Assembly: GCA_022539475.1 (NCBI GenBank)
Contig: VCMS01000050.1
Location: 206,932-270,931, forward strand
Length of the DNA stretch: 64,000 nt
Reading direction: 5' to 3'
Source: Gracilaria domingensis
Taxonomy: Eukaryota > Rhodophyta > Florideophyceae > Gracilariales > Gracilariaceae
In this document: piece by piece, positions 22,860 through 33,603 of the stretch
Position numbering within the stretch: the stretch's first letter is position 1
How the letters are laid out: the number at the start of each line of letters is the position of its first letter
Made by a program: the position numbers and the translations under genes
The notes under the pieces: model-generated
Told to the model about the DNA's origin: nothing
The model's input: the letters and a program-made list of their open reading frames with translations, nothing else
Database searches by the model: none

Positions 22860-24485
22860 CCGGACCGAGTCATGGTGATGGCTAAGAAGAACTACAAGGT
22901 TTTTGCAGATCTTGGCCTATCCACCCAGTATATGGTGCGAGATCTGTCCATATTGGATACAGGTGCCGGTCCCAATTTCATTTTCGAATCGTAGTTACCA
23001 CCGGAAATTCGTTGTCGAGTTCGTCAAGGACCCGTCATGGACGTGGCGGACGCTAATAATAACCGGTTAAAGACGGCTAGAATGGTCACTCTCTCAATAA
23101 GAATGAGCAACTGTGCTTCACAGCTCGGTTTCATCGTCTGTAAGACGCTTGCTGCCCCTGACATCCTGGAATGTGACTTTTGCGACCGTTATGTCGAGTC
23201 AATCAAGCCGCGTATGCATGAAGTAGAAATGGAAGATGGTTCGGTTTTACCGATTGTTCGTCGTTCACTGAGAAGGGCGACAGCGAAACTAGTACCCCTG
23301 CCAGCTTCTTTACAGGACTCAACACCCTCGAAGGAGTCTCCCAAACTTCGCGTCGCGCTACCTGTTCTTGTACCCCATGGTTCGCAGGTTTGTATTGACG
23401 TCATCGTCGCACCCCGTGGATTACGAGTTGTTCAACCACTCCAGTCTCTGTACGAGAAGTATCAGCTCTCACTTGCGAACGTTGTCGTTCAGATCTCTGA
23501 TGCACGCCCTTTTCGAGTTATGGTTGCAAATTTGGGAAAGAAGGCTCAGTATCTTATGAAGAACCAGATTGTCGGCACTGTGCTCCCGCACCCTACCGCA
23601 CTTATACCTACTAAGATTTCTGCTGCCGAAGTTCTGGGCCTCCTCGAACCCGCAAATGCAGTTACTTCTTCTAAGGAGGGGGAGGAGGGTGTTCTCTTCT
23701 CGCCTTCTCCAGTGGACCTTAACAACCCGAAGGATTCGGAAAGGAAGAACGTTTCTCCGAGTTTTGACACACTCGATCCTGTCAAGGAATTAGAACAGTT
23801 AGATCTGGGTCGCGTACCGGATTCACACTGTGAGATACGCGAGATGTTGCGTGAGTTCACACCAATGTGGGATGGATCCTTCGGAGAGGTTTCTATCACG
23901 GAACATCGTATTGATCTGTTGCCAGATACGAAGCCGATCGCTCAACACCCGTATAGGGCAGGCCCGAAGGCACGGGAGGAAGAACAGTTCCAGGTGGATA
24001 AAATGCTCCACTCAGGCGTGATTGAGCCCGCTCAGTCACCATGGGCATCTCCAGTTGTACTGACTCCGAAACCAGATGGATTCTGGCGTTTTTGCATAGA
24101 TTATCGTCGCCTTAACGATGTCACCGTCAAAAACGGGTACCCTATTCCACGTATGGATGAGTATATCGATTCGCTGGGCGACGCGACCGTGTTCTCCACA
24201 TTGGATGCGAACTGGGGATATTGGCAAGTACCCGTTCGTCCGGAGGAGCGTGATAAGACAGCCTTCACCTGTCAGTCAGGGTTATACCGCTTCAAGCGTA
24301 TGCCATTCGAGTCGAAGAATGCCCCCGCTACTTTTCAGCGTGGTCTGGATATTCTACTTGCTCGCCTTAAATGGCAAAGTTGCCTTGTCTACCTGGACGA
24401 TATCATAGTCTTCTCCAATAACTTGGATGATCATCTCGAACATGTTTGGGAGATCATGGCCACGCTACATGATGCTGGAATATAA
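22860..24485 (+). pseudogene. Chromovirus protease and reverse transcriptase
   Basis: The retropepsin motif 'LDTGAGPNF' has its catalytic Asp at 22956-22958. A TAG at 22992-22994 interrupts the same frame, which reopens to 24485. RT motifs are complete: 'PYRAGPKAREEEQ', 'GFWRFCIDYRRLNDVT', 'STLDANWGYWQV' (first catalytic Asp at 24204-24206), 'FKRMPFESKNAPATFQ', and 'YLDDIIVFS' at 24390-24407. 'PFESKNAP' is a variant of the usual PFGL-x-NAP. A frameshift at about 24480 separates the thumb from the palm. The enzyme copies element RNA to DNA. Confidence 0.88.
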
Positions 24486-26470
24486 CACTCAAGTTGAGGA
24501 AATGTGAGTTTTTTACTGACTCTGTCACATATCTGGGACACTTTATTCGTCCTGGACCGCTGCTGATCGAGGAAGCTCGTGTGAAGTCACTCAAGGAGGT
24601 TGAACACCCTACAACTCAGACTGAGCTACGCTCCTTCTTAGGGCTATGAAACGTCTATCGACGGTTTATTCCGCGCTTCGCGAAGATCGCAGGACCTCTC
24701 AACGACCTTCTTAGAAAGGGAAAACCACCAACACTGGAACCCCTTTCTCCCGCGCAAGCGGAAGCATTCGACTCTCTCAAAGAGGCAGTTACCTCAGCAC
24801 CGATCTTATCGTTGCCGAATAATGGATTACCATTCACCGTAGATACAGATGCCAGTCCCCACCAAGTTGGCTGTGCCCTATTTCAAACCACACCCGATGG
24901 GGAACGCAAACCAATTGGTTATTGGTCTAGGACACTCAACGTTCATGAACGGAACTATTCTGTATCAGAGAAGGAATGTCTTGCAATGGTATGGGCTTTT
25001 CAGACACTACGTCCATATCTTATGGGTGTCCATTTTACCGTCAACACCGACCATTCTGCGTTGCGTTGGCTGATGCCTATCACGGAACTTTCTGGTCGAT
25101 TAATGGGCTGGCGACTTCGGCTAGCCGAATTCGATTATGACGTCACCTACAAGAAGGGAGCTTGGAACACCCAAGCAGACGCTCTCTCCCGTTTGGGAAC
25201 CGATGGTGAAGCCCTTCCCGTGGACGACGACGATGAGGCTACTCCTTGTTTCTTACTCCAGGAGAATGAAGAGGACTACGAGTTTATCTCGGATGATATA
25301 TGCGATGACATACTCGTTGCAAACGGTATCGATCCCGATCCGGACGCATTTGCCCCTATCACTCCTGAAGAGTTAATTCGTGAACAGCACAGAGACTCGT
25401 TTTGTACGAAGGTACGCGCCCAGCTGAATGGCGGTGCGAAGATCCCCTTCGGAGTTAACTCACAAGGTTACTTGGTTAAGCTGGTTCGATCTAACCGACA
25501 AATCGTGGTTCCCCATTCCCTTCAATCGAGAGTTTTGCATCTCTCGCGCTACTCGTGGATTGCTGCTCACCCTGGTGCCAGGAAGCTTTACAAGACACTT
25601 CGTCGGGATTTCTATTGGCCCGTGTTAGCGCTTGACTGCTATGCTACCGTCAAGACGTTTACGAACTGTGCTCGAGAACGAGTGAAACTTCGTCTCCATG
25701 CGAAAAAGCTTATTGTGTTCCCCGCACAGGCGCCTCTTGAATTTGTTGCTATCGATATACTCCGGGAGTTCCTCCGGAATCCCCGTGGAAACCGCTATTT
25801 GCTCGTCATTACGGATAGGTTTTCTAAACTCGTCCGGACCGTTCCGTTGAAGAAAATTGACGCACGAACTGTCCCGGAAGCTTTCGTAAAGCATTGGGCT
25901 TTCGTCTACGGTTCACCGGTCAACCTCTTTTCGGAAAAGGGCCCGCAATTTGTTGCGCGTTTCTTTCAGGATGTCTGTCTGATACTCGATGTGAAGAATT
26001 TGTTCACAACGACGTACAATCCCCAATGCAATGGGCAGGTGGAACGGTTCAACCGTACGTTGTTGTCCGCATTGCGTGCGTACACTGTCGATCACCCCAA
26101 GACATGGGACTTGTACACGGATACCGTAACTTACGCGTATAATACGCAGGTACACAGAGTAACTGGCCTTTCACCGTTTGAGCTGGTACTCTCGCGTCCT
26201 CCACCGCCTGTGGCAGTCGAACCACAGCCGGCGCTGGACAGGTACCCGTCTACGATCGATCACTATCTCCGTTGGAAAACGTGGCTTGCTACTATGGTAC
26301 CTTTTGCGAAATCTGCGATGGCGAAGGCACAACTCGCATATAAGCGAAACTTTGATGCCCGAATCCGTCGGCTACTACCATCCTTGGAGAAGGGACAATT
26401 CGCCTTCGTAAGGAAAGAATATTATAATCCTGAAAAGGAGAAGCGTCACAAACTATCCCCAATTGTGTAA
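24486..26470 (+). pseudogene. Chromovirus RT thumb, RNase H and integrase
   Basis: The thumb segment continues in the shifted frame and has TGA at 24647-24649 in the 'LGL..VYRRF' motif. RNase H ligands are present: 'VDTDASPHQVG', 'SEKECLAMVWA' and 'NTDHSALRW'. The integrase zinc finger lacks one expected Cys: Phe stands where the first Cys of the final C-x2-C should be. Core residues are Asp ('FVAIDILRE'), then Glu at 25934-25936 ('FSEKGPQF', where Asp is expected), then Glu at 26042-26044 ('GQVERFNRT'). TAA at 26468-26470 follows the DNA-binding part. The catalytic substitution alone should disable integration. Confidence 0.88.
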
Positions 26471-28153
26471 GGGCCCTACAAGATCATCTCTGTAGAACAG
26501 GACACAGTTGTACTGGAAGTTGGTGATCAACATGAGCCGTTTCCCCGCGATCGCGTCCTACAAGGTCCCATCCCTGTTACGGAGGTTGTCGTCCCCCGTA
26601 CTGTCTCGGAAGACCGTCAATCTACAGCGCACTCGCCAGAGGCTGAAGCCCCTCAAGCTCGTGGTGTTCCGCACCCCTCGAGAGGGCTATCAGACCTTCC
26701 GATGTTATCGTCGCACATTCTCGAGTCTTCAGACTCCCACCGTTTAATTCATTCTCGCTTTATTGCGGAAGTTACAGCGCCTACTGACGTGCTTTCAAAT
26801 CCCGTCGCTCCACCTAAGGAGGGGGAGGAGAATGCCCGCCTTGGCGTGAAGGACATACTTCCGGTGTCGCAACCGTCGTTAAACGCACGTGAAACACGTA
26901 ATAATGATGTGGAATCGTCCTTGGGCTCCGTCCAGGACGGCTACGTCCAGGGTACACCGATTGTCGGGTCGGCAGATCCGCAGTCGGGTGCTGATGTCGC
27001 GAAGACCGCCTTCTCCTCTGCAGAGGACAGCAGTCGCGTCAGCGCTCGTACTCACACGTCCTCGGACAAGGTTTTGTCTCAGCAAACAGGTATTACTCAC
27101 CCTACCAGGGAAGTATCGCCGGAAGACTCCGTTCAATTGCCTGACACGCAGGAGTCATCAGACGATCGCTCTCGCGAAGCTCCCTAGGCACAGCCGGCAA
27201 AGGACTTGTACAACCCGCCGCCTCGGATTAGTAATGACACAGGACACCTGGTAACGCAATCTGAAGGCGCACCGGATGCTCCGTCATCGTCTACCGTCGT
27301 TGACGCTTGCGACACACCGCGCAGTGTCGCGCGAAGCAAGCAAGTCATGGTAGATCCCGGTACAGTTAGCACTCCTCCACAGGACGGTGCAACACACAGT
27401 GAAGTGGAATTTTCTCACCCCGAGAAGGGTTCAGTGTGTATCGACACAGACCCGCTCGCGGGAAGTTCACCCCCGAACCGTCGCGATGACGTAAGCCGCC
27501 GCGACGTGACCCCCAGATCACCTGGAGAGGCAGATCCGAGCCGCACGGAGGGGATTTCCAATACTACTCCTGCAGGAGAGCCGTTGCGCAACGTGGCACT
27601 TGGCGCACAAGGCACACCACTCAGTGGGCCAGCTCGACTGTCAGACAGTGTTACCCCGAACAACGGTCGTGCCCGATCACGTGAACCGGCACGCGCCGTG
27701 GCAACCGATCCACCTCCTCAATCGACTTTGTCGTCAGGAAGAGCGCGATCTAGTTCACGCGTACTCGCGGACTCCGCCCAACGTACTGGGATGCGCGGCC
27801 TAACCCCCGCCAGTCCGACTCGGACAAGCGTGGCTAAACCGCCGAAGGCGTTGGAAACTCCCAAGAAGCTCGCGGAAGCACCTGACACCCCGCTACACTC
27901 TACTGAGGAGCAGGGTAAGAACGACGACACGGTTCGGGAAGTGTATCCGAAGGAGTTCGTGATGGACCACATTGTGGGACACAGACACAACCCAAGAGAA
28001 AAAATGCTCTACCGTGTTCGCTGGTATGACTGGCCGCCGTCTAGAGACACGGAAGAACCGGTTGAACACCTCCCCCGATCTCAAATCGTGCGCTACCATC
28101 GCCGTATCAAAACGGGTTTGCCACGCAACATTGACATGGCCCTCCTAGGGTAG
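26471..28153 (+). pseudogene. Integrase tail: GPY/F module and chromodomain
   Basis: The integrase frame continues after the TAA. 'GPYKIISVEQDTVVLEV' is the GPY/F module. A long Ser/Thr/Asp-rich linker is broken by TAG at 27185-27187. A C-terminal chromodomain spans about 27955-28110, with 'FVMDHIVGHRHNPREKMLY', 'RVRWYDWPPSRDTEEPVEHL' and a final 'IVRYHRR'. Aromatic residues at the cage positions look conserved. Chromodomains steer integration toward modified histone H3 in heterochromatin. The linker of more than 400 residues between GPY/F and chromodomain is unusually long. Confidence 0.85.
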
Positions 28154-28574
28154 TGTGCACGTCGATGGACGGATGGTAAGCTCTTGCCGCTGAGCAGCGT
28201 CGCGACCAGCGAGGAACGACCGCTCTAGCGCGGAACTGTGCTGTGTACGCCATCAGCTCCCTTTTGAGGGATCAGAATGAACACTCGAAAAGAGGAACGA
28301 ATGTCTCGAACGAGAAGAGGGAACTCTCCGTAGGGATCAACACTCTGGTGAGGAAGAAGAACCTCGAGAGAGAGAGAGAAGAAGAAGATAGATGTAGAAT
28401 TTGGAAACCCCTGGAAGGTAGAATTTGGAAATCATTAGAAAGGAAGATGAAGTGAAGAGAAACATACAGAAGAATCTGGTTTAAGGAAAAGCACAGTTTT
28501 ACTGGTACCCTAATTATGATCTAACCCGCTACTCGGTACTTAGATTGCCAAGCGAGTATTACTACGGTCCACTC
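28154..28574. other. Spacer between pol and the antisense ORF
   Basis: A GA-rich purine stretch (about 28355-28460, with AGAGAGAGAGAAGAAGAAG) is the only structure seen. Confidence 0.5.
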
Positions 28575-30344
28575 TTACGAGGACGAACCCCCAGCACCAT
28601 CGGGCCTCGAAGGGTTGCTCGGTTGGCCGAAGCGGCTCTGGAGGGCATCTCGCAACTGCGTGACATTCCCCGAACCGGGCGTCTGCACCCCCGAATCATT
28701 CAGGAATTGGGTGATAATTGCAGCGCGCTCCGCATCGGAGATGTTTACAACAGTAGGCCCGCTCGCAGCGGCGACTGTGTTCGCAAGGGCGCTCGTATTC
28801 GGAGTGACGGCTGGTACCGCCATCGGCGTGTTTGAAGGACCTGGAACAGGAGTAGCGTCAACCTCGACCTCGTCTTGTACGACTTCCACCTCGGGTGCGT
28901 CACCCAACATTGGATCTTTGTCCCCGACGGGGTGGAAGAACTCATCGGTGATGATGAAGCCGACCGGGTGCCCAACAGGGACATATCTCTCGGCATGCCG
29001 GAGTACACCGGCTTCAGCTGAGCTGATAATCGTCCGTGTTCACGGGTCGTAAAAGACGTAGTCGCCCGCGAAGGGAGCGCGACGCCCCGGAAATCTGTCC
29101 GTAGGGCTATCCCCGTCCTCACAACGGCTCTGTTGCACAGGAACCTGGGTCCAGTCGACATTCTCGATGACTAGCAGCAGCGAAAGAAGTTCGGAAAAGT
29201 TTCCATTCCCGCCAAGCGGAACCGAAAGATCTAAGGATCGGATGTTGCTACGCAGACGCGGAGGAATGAACCACAGCCGATACTGGTCGTACGCCTTTTG
29301 GAGGATGTAAATTGCCGTGCGGGCAGCCCACTCCGTGATAGTAACGGCCCACCATCCCGAAAACGGGTCAGCGAGGAGTCGGCTCCCCACGTACGTGATA
29401 CACGGAGGCAGCTCCACGTAACACACACGGCATACTTTCAGAGATCCCCAGATGAATGGGAGTGGTACATACCTTCCACGCATGTGGTTCGGACGAAGTA
29501 GGTTCGCCTCAGAGTTCTGGAACGGAATCAAGTATCCCCATCGGGAGCGACTACGACGCTCAAAGCGGATCAAATTCTGCAGGTAGTCAGACCGCGAACG
29601 ATGCGGGAGGTACCGGAACTCAGCACGCAGAAGCGGACGCGTCCACAACAGGAGATTGTGGTGAACACCAACACCTTAGTACTGTCCAATCGAACTCGCA
29701 ATCCGAGCCAAGCTATCCCCGTAGGGAATCTCGCCCATCGTGCGGTAGAAGGCCATATCGAAATGGTATTCTCCCGGCACCGGGTGTTCCGAGTACGTTC
29801 GGTGAAGACGCTGGTGAGCCAGGCGAATTAGCCCCGTTTGAGCGGACGCATCGGACTCCCGACTGTGGACGATAGCCTGGTTAGGAACGGTAGTCCGACG
29901 TTGCCAGTCAAACGTCATCGTCATGAAGAGGTGAACTTCTCCTGGTAACAGGCCACTGCCATCGGCATACGCCTCAACGAGGTGGGATTGACTAGCCCCC
30001 TGAGGGTGAAACCACGGCGCCCGGAGATACGGAGACGGATTCCTTCGAGGATCCACGGCCTCTAGCTCCTCATAGGAAGCCCAGTTACCGGGACCCGGAT
30101 CGAACATCGGCAGAGCCGGCATGGGAGGGAAGCCCCAGTTCCACGGTTGCATCGGCGCCTGGTGGTACTGTGTTGGTTAGACATACCCAGCTTGAGGAAG
30201 AGGCGCGGACCGGAAGCCGGAGAAGTAACCTTGTGGCGCAGGTGCATTGGCGCCCGCAGCCTGCGGAGGTGCGTTCCCGATGTCCGGTTGACTAGGCCCA
30301 GCTCCCTGGTTGGTTTAATTCTGTTGATTGTATTGGTTGTTCAT
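28575..30344 (-). pseudogene. Antisense ORF of about 589 codons between pol and the 3' LTR
   Basis: On the strand opposite to gag-pol, the ATG at 30344 opens a single frame to TAA 28575-28577. Internal stops are TAA 30315-30317, TAA 30177-30179, TAA 29676-29678 and TGA 29040-29042; every one could arise from CAA or CGA by a single C-to-T change. The start is Gln/Asn-rich ('MNNQYNQQN'), followed by a Pro/Ala/Gly/Gln-rich region and a Trp- and Tyr-rich middle ('FPPMPALPMFDPGPGNW', 'FSGWWAVTITEWAARTAIY'). The C-terminal part is acidic then Gly/Ser-rich. No domain is recognised. It occupies the env position but in reverse orientation. It could be an accessory protein or a captured host gene. Confidence 0.5.
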
Positions 30345-30593
30345 CGCCTTGGCGGACGGAGTATGCAACGCAGGTGCGGATATAACCGGAGGTATTCGAG
30401 GTGAAGAACGATTCGCGTGAGCGCGTCTTGAGGTCGAAGGCGACGAGACTCGAGGTATCGCTTAAGGCGAGGGAGGAACGCGCGCAGGTGCTGTACGAAC
30501 AAGAGAAGTCGGTATCGTCCCGCTCATCGCGGTGGGTATTTATACTCTCGCGAAGCGAGATGGAGGATTGCTCCCGCAGTCGTTTCGCTCCTT

Positions 30594-30606
30594 AAGAAGG
30601 GGGATA
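30594..30606 (+). promoter_or_regulatory. Polypurine tract of the chromovirus
   Basis: AAGAAGGGGGATA directly precedes the 3' LTR start at 30607. It would prime plus-strand DNA. Confidence 0.8.
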
Positions 30607-31431
30607 TCTAGAGCAACGCGTTTCGCGGAACTTTGTCGCTTATGCGATTCATACTAATCGCTCCGGTATGGAGGTGAGGTGTAGCTCTTTATGAGTTGTA
30701 CGCGGATTGGCCAATTACTTGGGAATGGTCACAATGGGAATTGGTCACGGTCGTGTACACAGCTTTGCTGGATTCTTCACACACGTGTAGTGCTTGCCAC
30801 GCCCATTCATAGGGATAACTAGTATTTGTTTCTAACGTTTTAGATATTTAGAATATTCTACTAATTTTCACCCTGACAGTGGGGTCGGCCACCCTACTTA
30901 GGTAGGTGAGCTCGAACCACACTAGGCAAGTAAACGCAGCAAGCAACTGTTGGCTCTGACTCAGGAACCCCTGGTGCGTGATGGCCTCCTCGCGGAGAGT
31001 CACTACCTGGTGAGGGACTAGTCATCTACCTTGTGGAGCTTTGCGCCACTATTGTGAGTATTGCTTTACTTGTTTTTCTTGTTTGTGTCACTGTTTAACA
31101 GGTACGCACGACCCGTGTGCCGGTGTTTCTTTTCGCCCCGTTTTGTTGATCTGGTGGCTCGCTCTGCTCGCAGCAACTCGTGCCACATCAGTGTGTGTGT
31201 GTGTCTGTCTCGTGACACTTTATGCTCGGCATCGCCGTTGTCTACACAACATCCCGCGACTTCTAGGCCGACTGTCTTGAGCTCTCTACGACCGTCATGT
31301 GGGTTTGATCTCAGCTTACACCCGACTAGTTGTAGCATTCCTGGGATCGCTCTATCTGCTGTGCTCACCTCTTCGAGGGAAGGTCACGAAGGCCTTTCGT
31401 ATCTTTTCTATTTGCAGGGTTTTGCACCACA
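30607..31431 (+). repeat. Chromovirus 3' LTR
   Basis: It begins TCTAGAGCAACGCG, so the terminal TG of the 5' LTR is TC here. It ends TTTTGCACCACA and is followed by the target duplication ACTCA. Scattered substitutions and small indels separate it from the 5' copy. Confidence 0.92.
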
Positions 31432-32560
31432 ACTCAAGCATACATTCAAGGTAGTGAGAACTTAGCCAGAGAAGTATATTCTTGCCCTCCTTAGAATATA
31501 AATCTCCGAAATGGATCAATGATACTACTTAAGAAATTTCTATATGGAATGGCTGATGCAAGTAATTATTGAAATATCAAAATTATGGACCACTTGAAAA
31601 GTGATTTAAAGATGAATCTTTTAAGTGGCGATAATTCTTGCTTCTACAAGAATCTTGAAGACAAACTCGCTGATCTATTAAGATTCTATGCTGATGCATT
31701 CCTAAATACTGGCGAAGATAAATCCATGAAAATTACTGAGAAGACTTTGGAAACGTTTGAATCAAAGGATAGGGTTGTAGATAATTTTAAGTTCGCTGGA
31801 ATGCAGATTTCAACAGGAAATGGAAAGCACAAAGTTAATCAAAGAGATTTTGTACGAAGGATAACGCTAATGAGTAATGTCTCCAACTACGATGATTTTC
31901 GATCTAAGCATGCTGAACTAGCTTGATTAGTTTATTTTTATCCATCTCTCTTCGTCAATGTGAATAAGTGTGCTAAGGTTACTGCAAACCTGTTTAATGA
32001 AAACCATGGGAAGCGTATGAACAAGGTGATTGAGAAACTACAGAAGAAAGGTACTATATATTTTAGCTTCGTCAAACTTGAGTTAGAGTTACCCTTTCTT
32101 TAATTTATAGCTCCTCGTTTTCAAAAATAAATGACTCTACCTCTCAATTAGGCTACATTTTTCTTCTTTTCGATGCTCATGATAACCGTAACGTCTTACA
32201 TTTCAAGAGTTGTAATGTCAGGCGGGTTATACGTTCCATACTTGGTGAAAACGTCTATGCTATCGCAAATGCTTTTGAATATGCATTTACGATCAAAAAC
32301 GACTTAGAAAATTTACTTTGTAGGCCAATTTCTATAAAGTTGTCTACAAATTTGGAAGCACTTTTTGATTTTGCTGCAAAGTTTTCAAAACAGCAGCAAA
32401 TCGACTGTTTATTAATGTATCAGTATGTAGAAAATTATATGACCGTGATGAAATAACTGACATTTGTTTTATATCTTTGTGGAAGTATCCGGTTGAGATT
32501 TTCACAAAACCGGGTAAGAATGCTGTGTTGCATGACATTATAACTCGTTTCAGTTGAATT
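31432..32560 (+). pseudogene. Copia Pol, 3' part: RT palm and RNase H
   Basis: After the duplicated ACTCA the copia RT resumes in register with the sequence left of the insertion. The frame 31585-31926 includes 'LLRFYADAFLNTGED', where the catalytic Y-V-D-D appears as Y-A-D-A, and 'KFAGMQIS'. RNase H remains can be read in broken frames at about 32130-32560, including an 'ALFDFAAKFS' segment before the usual end of copia Pol. Stops are frequent. The altered D-D pair would abolish activity. Confidence 0.65.
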
Positions 32561-32624
32561 CCCAATACAGAGTAGTGGAGTATTCCTGATTGAAAAATGG
32601 TGTAGCGATTATTGCTTGACTTTC

Positions 32625-32638
32625 AAAAAGAAAAAGAG
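32625..32638 (+). promoter_or_regulatory. Polypurine tract of the copia element
   Basis: AAAAAGAAAAAGAG lies directly before the LTR start TGATGG at 32639. This fixes the left boundary of the 3' LTR. Confidence 0.7.
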
Positions 32639-33000
32639 TGATGGTTTTTATTTGTAGCTCAAAGCCTAAGTGAGTGACACGTATTCTGCTGGCGCGTAAA
32701 TGGCACTGCCCACGCAATGATTAGAGTGTTTCGTTCTGCTTTTATTTTTAATTTGTTCGGTTAAAGTATTATATACAGTAAGCAAGAGAAAGCGTGGACT
32801 CTTCATCCCGGTCACAAGTTTCACCGTCTTATTCAACATGTTCTATTTAATGACAGTCCTTAAAAGTGTGGGAAAGTTTTCTATTAAATGAGAAATAGAC
32901 AGAGTGATCAGAAGAGAGGGTCAACGCGCAAGTAGAGCATCTATATGAAGGAACCTACAGCGTGTGGTCATTAACGCGGTCAGCATTCTGATTGCTAACA
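32639..33000 (+). repeat. Copia 3' LTR (right end approximate)
   Basis: It matches 14092 onward (GCCTAAGTGAGTG, ATTAGAGTGTTTC, GGTCACAAGTTTCACCGT). Homology fades after about 32890. From here to 33603 no gene is seen. Confidence 0.65.
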
Positions 33001-33603
33001 TCAAAAGCTTCTTACTTTTCGAGAGATCTTTATCGCTATACACCAGTGTACAGTTCCGTGTTAAAAGTCTGCCAGTGTAGTAGATTAGGGCAGTTGCAGC
33101 TCGCCGGCACTACAGCCAGGATAGAAGTCGCAAAACAGGGAAGTAAATCCGTATTTTTTTGATGCAGTTTGTACTTTTTTTCAAATATTGTTTTTCTTTA
33201 ACTATTGCTGTTAATGAACATAGTTGCATTATGCTGATTTTGATTGGGCCAGCTTGCCTATTGCAACCGTTGATATTGTGTGTATGTTCTTGTTCTAGAT
33301 ATGTTTTTGTCTGGACTAAATTGCTTAATAGACTCAATATTAGTTTAAAGGGTATGTGCGTAGGAGCTTTGGTATGAATAGCTATTTATGAAACGAAGAG
33401 TTAAAAGGAGCTCTACCGGTTGTTTTGTAAGAGTTTTGGTTCTCAAAACACTAATGACGTATTTTACCCTTTAAACTGTTTCATCTTCTTTACCTAATTC
33501 TCGTAAAAGGCAAAACACATGCATACGAGTAGGTAGTCTATGTTGTGAACGCATAAGAATTCTATGGAAAAACCACTGAGTTCAAAGTCTCAGTAGAGTC
33601 CAA

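Larger units (their letters stand above)
19280..31431 (+). mobile_element. Complete Ty3/gypsy chromovirus, nested, 12,152 bp
   Basis: The element is bounded by 822- and 825-bp LTRs and a perfect 5-bp target duplication, ACTCA (19275-19279 and 31432-31436). Inside are a primer-binding site, Gag with zinc knuckle, protease, RT, RNase H, integrase, a GPY/F module and a chromodomain, followed by a 2.4-kb region with an antisense ORF and a polypurine tract. It inserted into the reverse transcriptase of an older copia element. Multiple stops, two frameshifts and an Asp-to-Glu change in the integrase make it inactive. The LTRs differ by scattered substitutions, so the insertion is not recent. Confidence 0.92.
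14092..33000 (+). mobile_element. Old Ty1/copia-type element, split by a nested chromovirus
   Basis: Diverged direct repeats begin TGATGGTT at 14092 and 32639 and share 'GCCTAAGTGAGTG', 'AGAGTGTTTC' and 'GTCACAAGTTTCA'. Between them lie Gag, protease, integrase and reverse transcriptase in copia order (integrase before RT), then RNase H and a polypurine tract. The RT is interrupted at 19275-19279 by the element 19280-31431, and the coding sequence resumes in register after the duplicated ACTCA. Several stops and frameshifts show that it is long dead. LTR right ends are too diverged to place; 33000 is approximate. Confidence 0.8.

Noticed and set aside
15640-30344. Alternative genetic code (TAA/TAG read as Gln), suggested by many internal stops
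   Set aside because: Long intact ORFs lack such codons, the carbonic anhydrase, Cys-rich and CDPS-like genes end in ordinary stops, and the elements also carry TGA stops and frameshifts.
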